From positions 1,651,712 to 1,715,711 of the forward strand of contig NZ_CP036268.1 of the NCBI RefSeq assembly GCF_007744515.1: a DNA stretch of 64,000 nt, given 5' to 3'. Source of the stretch: Stratiformator vulcanicus (lineage in GTDB: Bacteria; Planctomycetota; Planctomycetia; Planctomycetales; Planctomycetaceae). A model generated the notes under the pieces. That model was not told where the DNA came from, made no database searches, and saw only the letters and a program-made list of their open reading frames with translations. How positions within the stretch are numbered: the stretch's first letter is position 1; each line of letters begins with the position of its first letter. This document shows positions 38,604-48,025 of the stretch, piece by piece. The translations under genes and the position numbers were made by a program.

Positions 38604-39446
38604 GTGGCTTCGATCGTAGAGACCGCGAGAACTCAGAGACCGCCGGGCCGCTTGTCGATCGACCTCGGCAGAGTCTTGACATCGATACGCAATCGCGTGC
38701 GACCCTCGCCCGAAAAGCGTGACCGACGTCGACGGGCTCGGCTGACCGAGCGGGCCCTGCGAACGATCACCCCCGACGGTGTCGTTCGCCACGGCGTCTT
38801 CAAAGGTCTGAAATATCCGCGGTTGAAGTCGTCCGGAAGTGCGCTGTTTCCGAAGCTGCTCGGCAGCTATGAGCGGGAGTTGCATCCCCTGCTCGAACGC
38901 ATCTGCAAAACGCCGTACACAGACGTCGTCGATATCGGCTGTGCCGAGGGCTATTACGCGGTCGGTCTCGCGATGCGGTTGCCGCGGGCCACGATTCACG
39001 CCTTCGATACGAATCCGAAGGCGGCGCGGCTGTGCCGGAAAATGGCCGAACTCAACGGTGTGGCCGATCGTCTGCGACTCGGTTCGACCTGCGATCGCGG
39101 CGTGCTCGTTCAAATTCCCTTCCGCGGCAAGTCGCTGATCGTCAGTGACTGCGAGGGCTATGAGAAAACACTGTTCAATGCTCGATCGGTCGCGGCGATT
39201 GCCGGGCACGACGTGCTGATTGAAGTTCACGACAACTTCGACCCGTCGATCTCGCCGCACCTGCGAAGCGTGTTCGAAGCGACGCACGACATCGAAGTCA
39301 TTTGCTCGATCGACGACCCCGAAAAGCCGCGGGTCTACCACTACGATGAGTTGGAAGCGTTTGACGTCGCGACCCGCCAAACGCTGCTCGCCGAAAAACG
39401 CGGAGCACCCATGGAGTGGTTTTTTTGCCGTTCGCGAGCGGCCTAG
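38604..39446 (+). CDS. Class I SAM-dependent methyltransferase-like protein
   Basis: A 280-residue protein with motif I VVDIGCAEGYYAVGLAM near residue 112, motif II IHAFDTNPKAARLC and a later VSDCEGYE resembling FkbM-type enzymes. The first ~50 residues are basic and probably disordered. Substrate unknown. The GTG at 38604 follows GGGAAGAA at reasonable spacing. It does not overlap other genes, so it is probably monocistronic. Confidence 0.82.
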   Translation: MASIVETARTQRPPGRLSIDLGRVLTSIRNRVRPSPEKRDRRRRARLTERALRTITPDGVVRHGVFKGLKYPRLKSSGSALFPKLLGSYERELHPLLERICKTPYTDVVDIGCAEGYYAVGLAMRLPRATIHAFDTNPKAARLCRKMAELNGVADRLRLGSTCDRGVLVQIPFRGKSLIVSDCEGYEKTLFNARSVAAIAGHDVLIEVHDNFDPSISPHLRSVFEATHDIEVICSIDDPEKPRVYHYDELEAFDVATRQTLLAEKRGAPMEWFFCRSRAA

Positions 39447-39656
39447 AGCAGATTCCTGCTATCTGTAGCGGCTATCGGACGCACAACGCCTACAAAATTT
39501 GAAGAATCGCCGCCGGAAACCGCTACACTTACGGGAAATTCGCTCTAGAGGCTGATTCGGTTGAAGGCCTGCGGCGTGTCGCGGTATGACGCTGCATCAA
39601 AATTCCTTCGACCCCGACCGACCGGTTCGATCTCAGCCGGCCGATCAGCGCCCCCG

Positions 39657-40625
39657 ATGCCCATGCAGAACGCGACGCCGCAGCCTGACGCGACGGAACA
39701 ATCCGCAGGAAGTGCGACCGCGCCCGAGGGTCCTTCGACCGAGGAGATCGCGGCCGATCCGTTCGGCATCGTCCGGGACAGTCTGTCAGAACTCGTCGAA
39801 AGCACGATCGCTCACACGCCGTTGCTGATCGCGGGTCTGGTCGTTTTGATTCTGACGTGGCTCACGTCCAAGGTCGCTACAGCCATTTACAACCGGACGA
39901 TCAGTCGCTCCAGAATGCGGGTCGGACTGGTATCGTTGCTGCGGCAATTGCTGCAGATCGGAATCTGGATTGCCGGCTTTCTGATCGCGGCCGTCGTGAT
40001 GTTTCCCGGGATGACGCCGGCTCGGGCACTCGCATTGTTGGGCGTGGGTTCTGTCGCGATCGGCTTCGCGTTCAAAGATATCTTCGAGAACTTCTTCGCG
40101 GGGATGCTGATCCTGTGGCGGTTCCCGTTCGACCCCGGTGACTTCATCGAATGCGAAGGCATCACCGGGAAGGTCGAAGCGATCACGATTCGGCTCACGC
40201 TTGTGCGTCAGCCGGACGGCCAGATCGTGACGGTGCCGAACGGCATGTTGTTCAAGAACCCGGTGCGGGTCTTAACCGAGCGGAATACACGACGCATCAG
40301 TTTAAGTGTCGGCTTGCCGTACGACTGCGATTTGTCACAGGCGAAAGGGATCATTTTGGAAGCGGTCAAGAAGTGTTCGACGGTCAAAGGGCCGACCGCT
40401 GTCCGGGTACTCGGAGCAGAATTCGGTGGGTCATCGATCAATTTCGATGTGCTGTGGTGGACTTCGACCTCTCCGATGGACGAGCGGGAATCGCGCGATG
40501 AAGTGCTGATCGCGATCAAAACCGCGCTCGACGAAGCCGGCATCGAAATCCCGTTTCCGCAGCGCACGCTCACCTTCGGGGAGCCGGTGTCGGTCCTGCG
40601 AAACGACGAGGGCCAGGACGGCTGA
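39657..40625 (+). CDS. Small-conductance mechanosensitive channel (MscS family)
   Basis: A 322-residue membrane protein with three predicted helices (LLIAGLVVLILTWLTSKVA, LLQIGIWIAGFLIAAVVMF, and the pore helix ALALLGVGSVAIGFAFKDIFENFFAG), then the MscS beta domain (WRFPFDPGDFIECEGITGKVEAI) and the C-terminal alpha/beta cage. It should open under membrane tension to release solutes during osmotic downshock. The ATG at 39657 is chosen over a TTG at 39561 because the added residues are low-complexity; an ATG at 39663 is equally possible. Confidence 0.92.
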   Translation: MPMQNATPQPDATEQSAGSATAPEGPSTEEIAADPFGIVRDSLSELVESTIAHTPLLIAGLVVLILTWLTSKVATAIYNRTISRSRMRVGLVSLLRQLLQIGIWIAGFLIAAVVMFPGMTPARALALLGVGSVAIGFAFKDIFENFFAGMLILWRFPFDPGDFIECEGITGKVEAITIRLTLVRQPDGQIVTVPNGMLFKNPVRVLTERNTRRISLSVGLPYDCDLSQAKGIILEAVKKCSTVKGPTAVRVLGAEFGGSSINFDVLWWTSTSPMDERESRDEVLIAIKTALDEAGIEIPFPQRTLTFGEPVSVLRNDEGQDG

Positions 40626-40709
40626 GCGAACGTTCCGCCGCGACTTGCAATCCACTCGCAAGACCGACACGATTCCGCGCCTGTCACTTATTCAATCGCG
40701 GAGTCATTC

Positions 40710-41168
40710 ATGGCCGATCAACGCGGGCGACCGCGAGTTTTGTTTTTGTGTACCGGCAATTCCTGCCGCAGCCAAATGGCCGAAGGCTGGGCCCGGTCGT
40801 TGCTTGATTCCGACATCGATGCGTGCAGCGCCGGGGTCGATCCGAACAAGCTCAATACCCTTGCCGTCAAAGTGATGGACGAGGCGGGGATCGATATCAG
40901 TGCCCACGAGAGCAAGGCGATCGACGCCTGCGAGCCGGACACAATCGATCTGGTGGTCACCGTGTGCGGACACGCAGACGAGACCTGCCCCACATTTCCC
41001 GGCAAAACGACGATCGTGCATCGGCCATTCGATGACCCGCCGAAGCTGGCCGCGGATGCGAAGTCAGAAGACGAGGCCCTGCCGATTTATCGACGCGTCC
41101 GCGACGAGATCAAATCGTTCGTCGAGGGGTTGCCGGCACTGCTGCGTGAGCACGGATTGCAGCAATAA
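40710..41168 (+). CDS. arsC: Arsenate reductase (LMW phosphatase type)
   Basis: A 152-residue cytoplasmic enzyme that reduces arsenate to arsenite, probably with thioredoxin. The catalytic loop CTGNSCRSQ lies near residue 15, and the resolving pair lies in VVTVCGHADETCP, the arrangement of the thioredoxin-coupled class. Its stop (TAATG) overlaps the start of the aquaporin gene, so both are translated together. Confidence 0.93.
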   Translation: MADQRGRPRVLFLCTGNSCRSQMAEGWARSLLDSDIDACSAGVDPNKLNTLAVKVMDEAGIDISAHESKAIDACEPDTIDLVVTVCGHADETCPTFPGKTTIVHRPFDDPPKLAADAKSEDEALPIYRRVRDEIKSFVEGLPALLREHGLQQ

Positions 41169-41881
41169 TGAGTACCCCCTCGGATAGCCCGACCGCATTG
41201 GCCCGCATGGCGCTGGCCGAATTCATCGGGACATATTGCCTGGTATTCGCCGGTTGCGGGGCGATCGTATTCGACAGCCTGACCGCTGGCGCGGTTGGGA
41301 ATGCGGGGATCGGACTGACGTTCGGCCTGATCGTGATGGCGATGATTTATGCCGTCGGCGACGTCTCAGGCGCGCATTTGAATCCGGCCGTGTCGCTCGG
41401 ATTTCTCGCGGCCCAGCGTCTGCAATTTGCTCGATTCGTCTGCTTCGTCATCGCACAATTCGCCGGTGCGATCGCGGCGGCGGCCACTTTGAAAGGCCTG
41501 TTCCCTTTTGCAGAAACACTCGGGCAAACGAATCCGGCTGACATCGGCGGTCGGATACTGGCCTTCGAATCATTCGTGCTTGAGGCGATTTTGACAGCGA
41601 TCCTGATGTTCGTCATTCTGCGTGTGGCGACCGGATCGAAAGAGCAGGGACTGATGGCGGGGGTCGCGGTCGGGGGCGTTGTCGCGTTGGAAGCGATGTT
41701 CGCCGGCCCGATCTGCGGGGCCTCAATGAATCCGGCCCGTTCGCTCGGCCCGGCTTTATTGGCGGGTGATCTGCAGCACCTCGGAATTTATTTCGGCGGA
41801 CCTCTGCTCGGCAGCCTGCTCGCGGTCCCGCTCTACTTCTTATTGAGACGGCCGATGGAACACCCTTCGGAGGTTCAATGA
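41168..41881 (+). CDS. Aquaporin/aquaglyceroporin (AqpS-like arsenite channel)
   Basis: A 237-residue MIP-family channel with six helices and both half-helix motifs: GAHLNPAVSLGF and GASMNPARSLGP, with the arginine of the selectivity filter after the second NPA. AqpS-type channels beside arsC let arsenite leave the cell by diffusion. The overlap with arsC supports that role here. No arsenite pump gene is present in the window; the ArsR at 27.5 kb is 13 kb away and tied to sulfur genes. Confidence 0.9.
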   Translation: MSTPSDSPTALARMALAEFIGTYCLVFAGCGAIVFDSLTAGAVGNAGIGLTFGLIVMAMIYAVGDVSGAHLNPAVSLGFLAAQRLQFARFVCFVIAQFAGAIAAAATLKGLFPFAETLGQTNPADIGGRILAFESFVLEAILTAILMFVILRVATGSKEQGLMAGVAVGGVVALEAMFAGPICGASMNPARSLGPALLAGDLQHLGIYFGGPLLGSLLAVPLYFLLRRPMEHPSEVQ

Positions 41882-41900
41882 GGAAGCCTCGCAATCTCGC

Positions 41901-42458
41901 TAGCCCGACGCGCCAGCGAGGCCGTCAGGTTTCGATTGCGATGCACCGGCGCGAGCTTCGCCCCGTCTTCGGAAATTTGCGGGCTAGACTTTGTTGGGAG
42001 TTCCGAAGTGTCTCGGCCGGAATGAAACTTCGGCCTCGCTTGCGCGTCGGGCTATCGGTAATTCGCCGGATCACTCGGTGACGGCTTTTGGCTGATAATA
42101 CGATCGCTTCGATCGATCGACCCGCTTACTTCGTGCGCGGCTTGTCTTGAGGGCGCTTCCATGCTCGCTAGCCCGACGCGCCAGCGAGGCTGTCAGGCTT
42201 TGATTGGAATCGTCCTTGGCGAGCCCGGTAACAACTAAGTCAACTGGTGAGCCAAGAAAGGCGACAGGATTTTGAAATAAGTTGGCCGGAATGATTTTCG
42301 GCCTCGCTCGCGCGTCGGGCTAGAGGGGATTCGACAGATCAATCGGCGACGCTCTTGGAATGAAATTACGATCGCTTCGATCGATCGACCCGCTTACTTC
42401 GTGCGCGGCTTGTATTGAGGGCGCTTCCACGCTCGCTAGCCCGACGCGCCAGCGAGGC
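41901..42458. repeat. REP array 1: 268-bp tandem units with paired palindromes
   Basis: Forward element TAGCCCGACGCGCCAGCGAG begins at 41901, 42169 and 42437, exactly 268 bases apart. The first two have an inverted partner (GGCCTCGCTTGCGCGTCGGG-type) ending at 42054 and 42322, making 154-bp modules; the third is an orphan half. The linker carries a conserved 24-base motif starting CCGCTTACTTCGTGCGCGG. The array fills most of the gap between the aquaporin and pta genes. Confidence 0.9.
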
Positions 42459-42659
42459 TGTTGTTGTAACCTCTTCGCCCTGCATCATACGTCGGGCGGT
42501 CTGCATCAGCCTCAAATTATTTCGACCCGCGATTTGTGATCACATTTGGATGCGGGCATGTGTTCGGAGCGCCGCTTGCTTTCCGGCCGGGCATTCCCAT
42601 AAATCATCGATCGACCGGATGTCCGGTGAAGTCGGAATGCCTGTGGCGGGTAAGAAATC

Positions 42660-44744
42660 ATGGCTGAGAGTGTGTACGTCGCGACGTCTGAATCGCGGAC
42701 GGGCAAGAGCATGGTCGCGTTGGGCGTCATGGAGGTGGCCAGTCGCCACACGAATCGGCTGGCCTTCTTCCGACCGATCGTAAGTTCGACGCCGGAGGCC
42801 GATCAGAGCCTGACGCTGATGCGGACCCGCTATCAATTGCCCCATGACCCGCAGCGACTCTACGGGATGAACCGCGAGCAGGCCCGCGAACTCTTGGCGG
42901 CCGATCGCGTCGACGAACTCATCAAGATCGTCTTGCAGAAATATCAGTCGCTCAAGGCGGAGTCCGATTTCGTCGTGCTGGAGGGGACGAGCTTTCACGG
43001 TCTCGCCCCGGCTTACGAGTTCGACTTAAATGCGAGCCTGGCGGCGAATCTCGGGTGCAACGTGCTGCCGGTCCTGTCGGCGCGTGACAAGCGAGATTCC
43101 GACGTGAGCGATGCGCTGCTAATCGTGCTCGATCAGTTGGCGGACCGGAATTGTGAAGTCGTCGCCGCGATCGTCAATCATGCTTCACCGGAGAGATTGG
43201 ACCGGCTGCAGGCGCGGCTGTCGAACATCTCTCCCGACGGCATTCCGGTCTACCTTGTGCCTGGGGACCCGGTTCTCGATAAGCCGACGCTTGGCGAAAT
43301 TGCCGTAGCGATCGAAGCCGAGTTGCTCTTCGGCGACCCGTCGGGACTCGATCGCGAAGTTCGCAAGTATGTCGTTGCGGCGATGCAGGTGCCGCACTTT
43401 TTGGAGCGACTCAAGGAAGGCAACCTGGTTATCACTCCGGGAGACCGGTCCGACATTCTGCTTGCGGCGATCACCAGCGTGCTTTCGAGCAACAGTCAGA
43501 CGATCGCGGGTGTCGTGTTGACGGGCGGTCTCGTTCCGGAACCGGCGGTCAAAGCGGTTATTGCCGGCTTGGCACCGGTGCCGATCCTCGCGGTCAAGAC
43601 CGACACATTCACGACGGCGATGGACGTCAACTCGGTCCCCGCGGTGCTGCGACCTGAGAACGAGCGAAAGATCGCCAGTGCGCTCGGCCTGTTCGAGCAA
43701 TACGTCGATGCGACGGTTTTGGAACAGCGTTTGACCTCGGTCAAAACGTCTCGCGTGACGCCGTTGATGTTCGAGTACGAGCTGATTCGGCGAGCGCAAG
43801 CCGACGTCAAACGCATCGTTCTGCCGGAAGGGACGGAGCCGCGGATCTTGAAAGCCGCCGAAATCCTCCACCGCCGCCGGGTCGTCGACGTGACGCTGCT
43901 CGGAAACATCGACGTCATTCGCCGCGAAGCAACCGCGATCGGAATTGACTCCGACCAGTTTGAGCTCATCGACCCGGAACATTCCGACCTGCTCGAAGAA
44001 TTCGGTGCGACCTATTTCGAATTGCGCAAGCACAAGGGTATGACCGAGGATGCCGCCCGGGATCGGATGCGCGACCTGAGCTACTTCGGCACGATGATGG
44101 TTCATCTCGGCAAGGCGGACGGGATGGTGTCCGGAGCGGTGCATACGACGCAGCACACGATTCGGCCGTCTTTCGAATTCATTAAGACGTCTCCGGGCGT
44201 ATCGCTTGTTAGTAGCGTATTCTTTATGTGCCTGTCCGATCGTGTCCTCGTCTACGGCGACTGCGCGGTTAATCCGGATCCGACGGCCGAAGAATTAGCG
44301 GAGATTGCGATCAGCAGCGCCGTCACCGCTGAGTCATTCGGCATCGAGCCGCGCGTCGCGCTGCTGTCGTATTCGACGGGCGAAAGCGGCAAGGGGGCGG
44401 ACGTTGATAAGGTCCGTAAAGCAACGGAACTCGCCCGGGGGCAGCGGCCCGACCTAAAACTCGAGGGACCGATTCAATACGACGCTGCCGTTGAGCCATC
44501 GGTCGCGCGGACGAAGCTTCCTGGTAGTGAAGTCGCCGGCCAAGCCAGTGTGCTGATCTTTCCGGATCTCAATACCGGTAACAATACTTATAAAGCTGTG
44601 CAGCGCAGCTCGGGCGCGGTCGCCGTGGGGCCGGTGCTACAGGGGCTGCGAAAACCGGTGAACGATCTGAGCCGCGGCTGCACCGTGCCCGACATCGTCA
44701 ACACGGTCGCGATCACTGCGATTCAGGCACAAATGGGCGAGTAA
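42660..44744 (+). CDS. pta: Phosphate acetyltransferase (long form)
   Basis: A 694-residue enzyme that interconverts acetyl-CoA and acetyl phosphate. The N-terminal third is a BioD-like P-loop-type domain (YVATSESRTGKS), the middle is a DRTGG-type domain and residues ~370-694 are the catalytic PTA_PTB domain (LPEGTEPRILKAAE, GADVDKVRKATE, LIFPDLNTGNNTYK). It is followed, after ~310 bases, by ackA in the same direction, the usual acetate pathway pair. It starts after REP array 1 and 200 bases of unremarkable sequence. Confidence 0.95.
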   Translation: MAESVYVATSESRTGKSMVALGVMEVASRHTNRLAFFRPIVSSTPEADQSLTLMRTRYQLPHDPQRLYGMNREQARELLAADRVDELIKIVLQKYQSLKAESDFVVLEGTSFHGLAPAYEFDLNASLAANLGCNVLPVLSARDKRDSDVSDALLIVLDQLADRNCEVVAAIVNHASPERLDRLQARLSNISPDGIPVYLVPGDPVLDKPTLGEIAVAIEAELLFGDPSGLDREVRKYVVAAMQVPHFLERLKEGNLVITPGDRSDILLAAITSVLSSNSQTIAGVVLTGGLVPEPAVKAVIAGLAPVPILAVKTDTFTTAMDVNSVPAVLRPENERKIASALGLFEQYVDATVLEQRLTSVKTSRVTPLMFEYELIRRAQADVKRIVLPEGTEPRILKAAEILHRRRVVDVTLLGNIDVIRREATAIGIDSDQFELIDPEHSDLLEEFGATYFELRKHKGMTEDAARDRMRDLSYFGTMMVHLGKADGMVSGAVHTTQHTIRPSFEFIKTSPGVSLVSSVFFMCLSDRVLVYGDCAVNPDPTAEELAEIAISSAVTAESFGIEPRVALLSYSTGESGKGADVDKVRKATELARGQRPDLKLEGPIQYDAAVEPSVARTKLPGSEVAGQASVLIFPDLNTGNNTYKAVQRSSGAVAVGPVLQGLRKPVNDLSRGCTVPDIVNTVAITAIQAQMGE

Positions 44745-45051
44745 TTCGGAACCGTTGCGCTGCGCTCTCAACTCGTACTCCTGCGTTGAATGCCCTACGT
44801 GTGCGTACCGTTCCTGACGCACGGATGTCCGACGCACACCTGTCAGTTAACGGGCAAGAGCGTCTGCGGCTAATATACGTCGATCCGACTGCATGGGGTG
44901 CTGTCGATTGGTGCGTCGTGCAGACGGTGGCCGCTGATCGTGATGACTGAATCCGACATCTTGATTTCAAGCTGCCATTTGCAATAGCAATTTTATCGTC
45001 GGGACGTTCACAAAATCTATCTGATCTACAGTCTGTTCTAAGATATTCATC
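44745..45051 (+). other. Intergenic region between pta and ackA
   Basis: A stretch of 307 bases with no open frame of note. I see no REP element or RNA gene. It becomes AT-richer toward ackA and may hold a separate ackA promoter. Confidence 0.4.
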
Positions 45052-46236
45052 ATGCTCCTTGTTCTGAATTCCGGCAGTTCCACGATCAAGTTCGAAATCT
45101 TCGCGACACCTGAAATCGGCTCCGTCGCCTCGGGTATTGTGGAGCGCATTGGTGAGGCGAAAGGACGTCTCGAACTGCGATGCGGCGGTGCGAAGATGAC
45201 CGAGAAGAGTGCGGCCGCGAATCACCGCGAAGCACTCGAGCTGGTCTTCGAAGCACTGCGGGAGGCCGGGGTCCTTGGAGGAGGCATTGAGTGCCTGGGC
45301 GTCGGTCACCGCATCGTCCACGGCGGCGAGAGCTTCAGCGAACCGGTCGTCGTGTCGAAGGCGGTGATCGATAAGATTAAGAAGGCCGCGCCACTCGCAC
45401 CGCTGCACAACCCCGCGGCGGTCGAGGGCATCAAAGCGGCCGGGCAGGTGCTGCCGGACGTTCCCCAGGTCGCCGTGTTCGATACGGCCTTTCATCAGAC
45501 GATGCCGCCGCGGGCCTATCGATACGCGTTGCCCGCGTGGTGCTACCGCAAGCACGCGATTCGCCGCTACGGGATGCACGGCACCTCGCACGCCTACGTC
45601 GCCCGCCGCGCCGCCCGGCAGCTCCGAAAGCCGTTGGAAGAACTCAAGCTGATCACGCTGCACTTGGGCAATGGGGCCAGCGTCGCGGCGATCGATGGCG
45701 GCGAATGCGTCGACACCTCCATGGGGCTGACGCCTTTGGAAGGCCTCGTGATGGGAACCCGCAGCGGCGATCTCGACCCGGCGATCCCGATGTTTTTGAT
45801 CCGCGAGACGGGTCGAACCGCCGAAGACATCGATCGACTTCTCAACAAGGAAAGCGGCCTGAAGGGCCTGTGCGGCGAGAATGACGTCCGCGGAATCGTG
45901 CAAAAAGCCGAGGCGGGCAACGAAGCGGCTGAACTGGCATTGGACATTTTCTGCTACCGCATTCGCAAATACATCGGTGCCTACCTGGCCGCATTGGGCG
46001 GTGCGGATGCGGTCGTCTTCACGGCCGGGATCGGAGAGAACTCCGCCGTCGTTCGCTCGCGCACGGTCCGAGGTTTGGAACAACTGGGGATCGTCTTCGA
46101 TGAAGATCGAAATCTCGAAGCGGGTCGACGCGAGTTCTCCTTCCACGCCGACGAAAGCAACGTCCGACTGCTGGTCGTTGCCACAAGCGAAGAACGCGCG
46201 ATCGCCGAAGCAACCTGGGAACTCGTCGGCGATTGA
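45052..46236 (+). CDS. ackA: Acetate kinase
   Basis: A 394-residue cytoplasmic kinase that turns acetyl phosphate and ADP into acetate and ATP. Diagnostic motifs are LNSGSSTIKFEIF at the start, FDTAFHQTMP, RYGMHGTSHAYVA, LHLGNGASVAAI, TPLEGLVMGTRSGDLDP and FTAGIGENSAVVR. It pairs with pta upstream. REP array 2 begins 23 bases after its stop. Confidence 0.96.
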   Translation: MLLVLNSGSSTIKFEIFATPEIGSVASGIVERIGEAKGRLELRCGGAKMTEKSAAANHREALELVFEALREAGVLGGGIECLGVGHRIVHGGESFSEPVVVSKAVIDKIKKAAPLAPLHNPAAVEGIKAAGQVLPDVPQVAVFDTAFHQTMPPRAYRYALPAWCYRKHAIRRYGMHGTSHAYVARRAARQLRKPLEELKLITLHLGNGASVAAIDGGECVDTSMGLTPLEGLVMGTRSGDLDPAIPMFLIRETGRTAEDIDRLLNKESGLKGLCGENDVRGIVQKAEAGNEAAELALDIFCYRIRKYIGAYLAALGGADAVVFTAGIGENSAVVRSRTVRGLEQLGIVFDEDRNLEAGRREFSFHADESNVRLLVVATSEERAIAEATWELVGD

Positions 46237-46258
46237 GAGTTCCGCCAAATTAGCCGAA

Positions 46259-46790
46259 TAGCCCGACGCGCCAGCGAGGCCGTTCGGTTTCGATTGGGAT
46301 CGCTGCGACTGAGCTCTAAAACGCCTTCGAAAATAGGCCTGTTGGAATTGATCGAAGGGGTTCGAACTCGCTCGACCAAAATGGTTTTACGGCCTCGCTC
46401 GCGCGTCGGGCTATCGGCGATTCGCCAAATCAATCGGTGATGATTTCCGGCTGTTGCTCAATCGCCTCGGATGATCCGCTTACTCCGTGCGCGGCTTGTT
46501 GAGGGGGCTCATGCATTACCAATAGCCCGACGCGCCAGCGAGGCCGTCAGGGTTCAATCGAATCTCTCCAAGTGAGCTTTGAAGCGTCTCAGGAAATCGG
46601 CCTGCGAGAATTGATTAAAGGAATTCGGATGCGCTCTACAAAGACGGTTTTCCGGCCTCGCTTGCGCGTCGGGGTATCGGCGAATTGGCAGATCAATCGG
46701 GAATGGTCTGAGCAGTCGCTGATTAGTCAGTTTCAACGTTGATGCGGTTTCGACTGCGAAAAAGCTCGCCCTCGCTCGCGAGTCGGGCTA
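46259..46790. repeat. REP array 2 upstream of the RAYT gene
   Basis: Two inverted-pair modules, 46259-46413 and 46523-46676, are ~154 bases long and 264 bases apart. A degenerate single element lies at 46767-46790. The 24-base linker motif recurs near 46476. The array lies directly between ackA and the transposase gene at 46845. Confidence 0.9.
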
Positions 46791-46844
46791 TCGTGACATT
46801 GGCTTGAACTCGAACGGGATCGGTGTTTCGGTACGGCATCAGTA

Positions 46845-47324
46845 ATGAGCGACGTGATTGCCTACTTCCTGACTTGGACCACTTACGGCTCATGGATGCC
46901 CGGTGATGAGCGCGGATGGGTCGCGCGAGGTTGCGGTGAACAAGCACCGGACAGTCGCGTCAAAGAGATCGCGAATCGGATGATGGTGGAGTCGGAGGTC
47001 AAACTATCGCGAGACTGCCGAGAACTCGTCGAGCGCACAATCAACCGCCATTGTGAGATTAGGAATTGGCACCTGCATGCCTGCGCGGTCCGTTCGAATC
47101 ACGTTCACGTGGTCGTGACGGCGGTCGATGTCGATCCGGCAAACGTCCGTGAGCAATTGAAAGCATGGGCGACGCGAAGGCTTCGGGACGAGATCGACGG
47201 CGCTCGTCGCAAATGGTGGACCGAAGGCGGGAGCGTTCGATTTGTCAGATCTGATTCGCAACTGGAACGGTGCATCATGTATGTGACGGAAGCACAGGAT
47301 CGCAAAGGGCGTGACCGGATGTAG
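46845..47324 (+). CDS. REP-associated tyrosine transposase (RAYT), Y1_Tnp domain
   Basis: A 159-residue HUH single-strand transposase-like protein related to IS200/IS605 TnpA. It has the HUH pair H86-V-H88 (RSNHVHVVV), the nucleophile candidate Y146 (CIMYVTEAQ) and the N-terminal AYFLTWTTYGSWMPGD that marks this subfamily. RAYTs are domesticated relatives that act on REP hairpins. REP arrays flank the gene on both sides (arrays 2 and 3), the known layout for such genes. No insertion-sequence end structures are visible. Confidence 0.92.
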   Translation: MSDVIAYFLTWTTYGSWMPGDERGWVARGCGEQAPDSRVKEIANRMMVESEVKLSRDCRELVERTINRHCEIRNWHLHACAVRSNHVHVVVTAVDVDPANVREQLKAWATRRLRDEIDGARRKWWTEGGSVRFVRSDSQLERCIMYVTEAQDRKGRDRM

Positions 47325-47365
47325 GCAGTGCGGTCCCCATAGTCTCTGCGGTGATCGCCGATCGC

Positions 47366-47906
47366 TAGCCCGACGCGCCAGCGAGGCCGTCAGGTGTCGA
47401 TTTGGAATCTTCGGGGCGGGCGGAAGAGGTCTTCGACCCGAAAGTTGTTCGGCCTCGCTCGCGCGTCGGGCTATCGGTGAATTGGCAGATCAATTGGTGA
47501 CGATTTCCGGCTGTTGCTCAATCGCCTCGGATGATCCGCTTACTCCGTGCGCGGCTTGTTGAGGTTTCGTCGATGCTCGATAGCCCGACGCGCCAGCGAG
47601 GCCGACAGATAGCAATTTGGAATTTCCGGGGCGGGCGGAAGAGGTCTTCGACCGGATAAATTGCTCGGCCTCGCTTGCGCGTCGGGCTATCGGTGCTTCG
47701 TTCGGTCGCTCGTTGACGCCCACTTGCTGGTGTTGCGATCGCTTCGGTCGATCCGCTTACTCCGTGCGCGGCTTATGTCGAGGTTTCGTCGATGCTCGCT
47801 AGCCCGACGCGCTAGCGAGGCCGTTAGGTGTCGAATTGAAATCTTCGGGGTGAGGTTTGCATGTCTTTCACCGAAAAGTTCTCGGCCTCGCTTGCGCTTC
47901 GGGCTA
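47366..47906. repeat. REP array 3 downstream of the RAYT gene
   Basis: Three inverted-pair modules at 47366-47473, 47581-47689 and 47800-47906 are 107-109 bases long and spaced ~215-219 bases. They are shorter than the ~154-bp modules of arrays 1 and 2. The 24-base linker motif recurs near 47536 and 47753. The end elements show slight divergence (for example GCGCTAGCGAGG, TTGCGCTTCGGG). Confidence 0.9.
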
Positions 47907-48025
47907 TCGTGTGACGCGTCGGTGTGACGGTGAATGCGGTGCGGTGCGATTCACTTCGCGGCGGTTTCGGGTAAGATCGTCGGAGCGATGGTGAGGTCGA
48001 TTCCTGGAGCACGGACGGAGAACGG

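Noticed and set aside
40710-41881. ArsR at 27.5 kb as regulator of the arsenic genes
   Set aside because: It is 13 kb away and lies directly upstream of rhodanese genes with its own operator, so sulfur control is more likely.
44713-46248. A 511-residue minus-strand frame
   Set aside because: Fully antisense to ackA, whose motifs are unambiguous.
46845-47324. Intact IS200/IS605 insertion sequence
   Set aside because: The protein is RAYT-like and the flanks are REP arrays. There is no TnpB gene and no typical IS end hairpin directly at the gene borders.
47366-47906. Regularly spaced repeats that might be a CRISPR array
   Set aside because: The repeats occur as inverted pairs, the sequence between them is itself conserved, and no cas gene is near. 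They fit REP modules.
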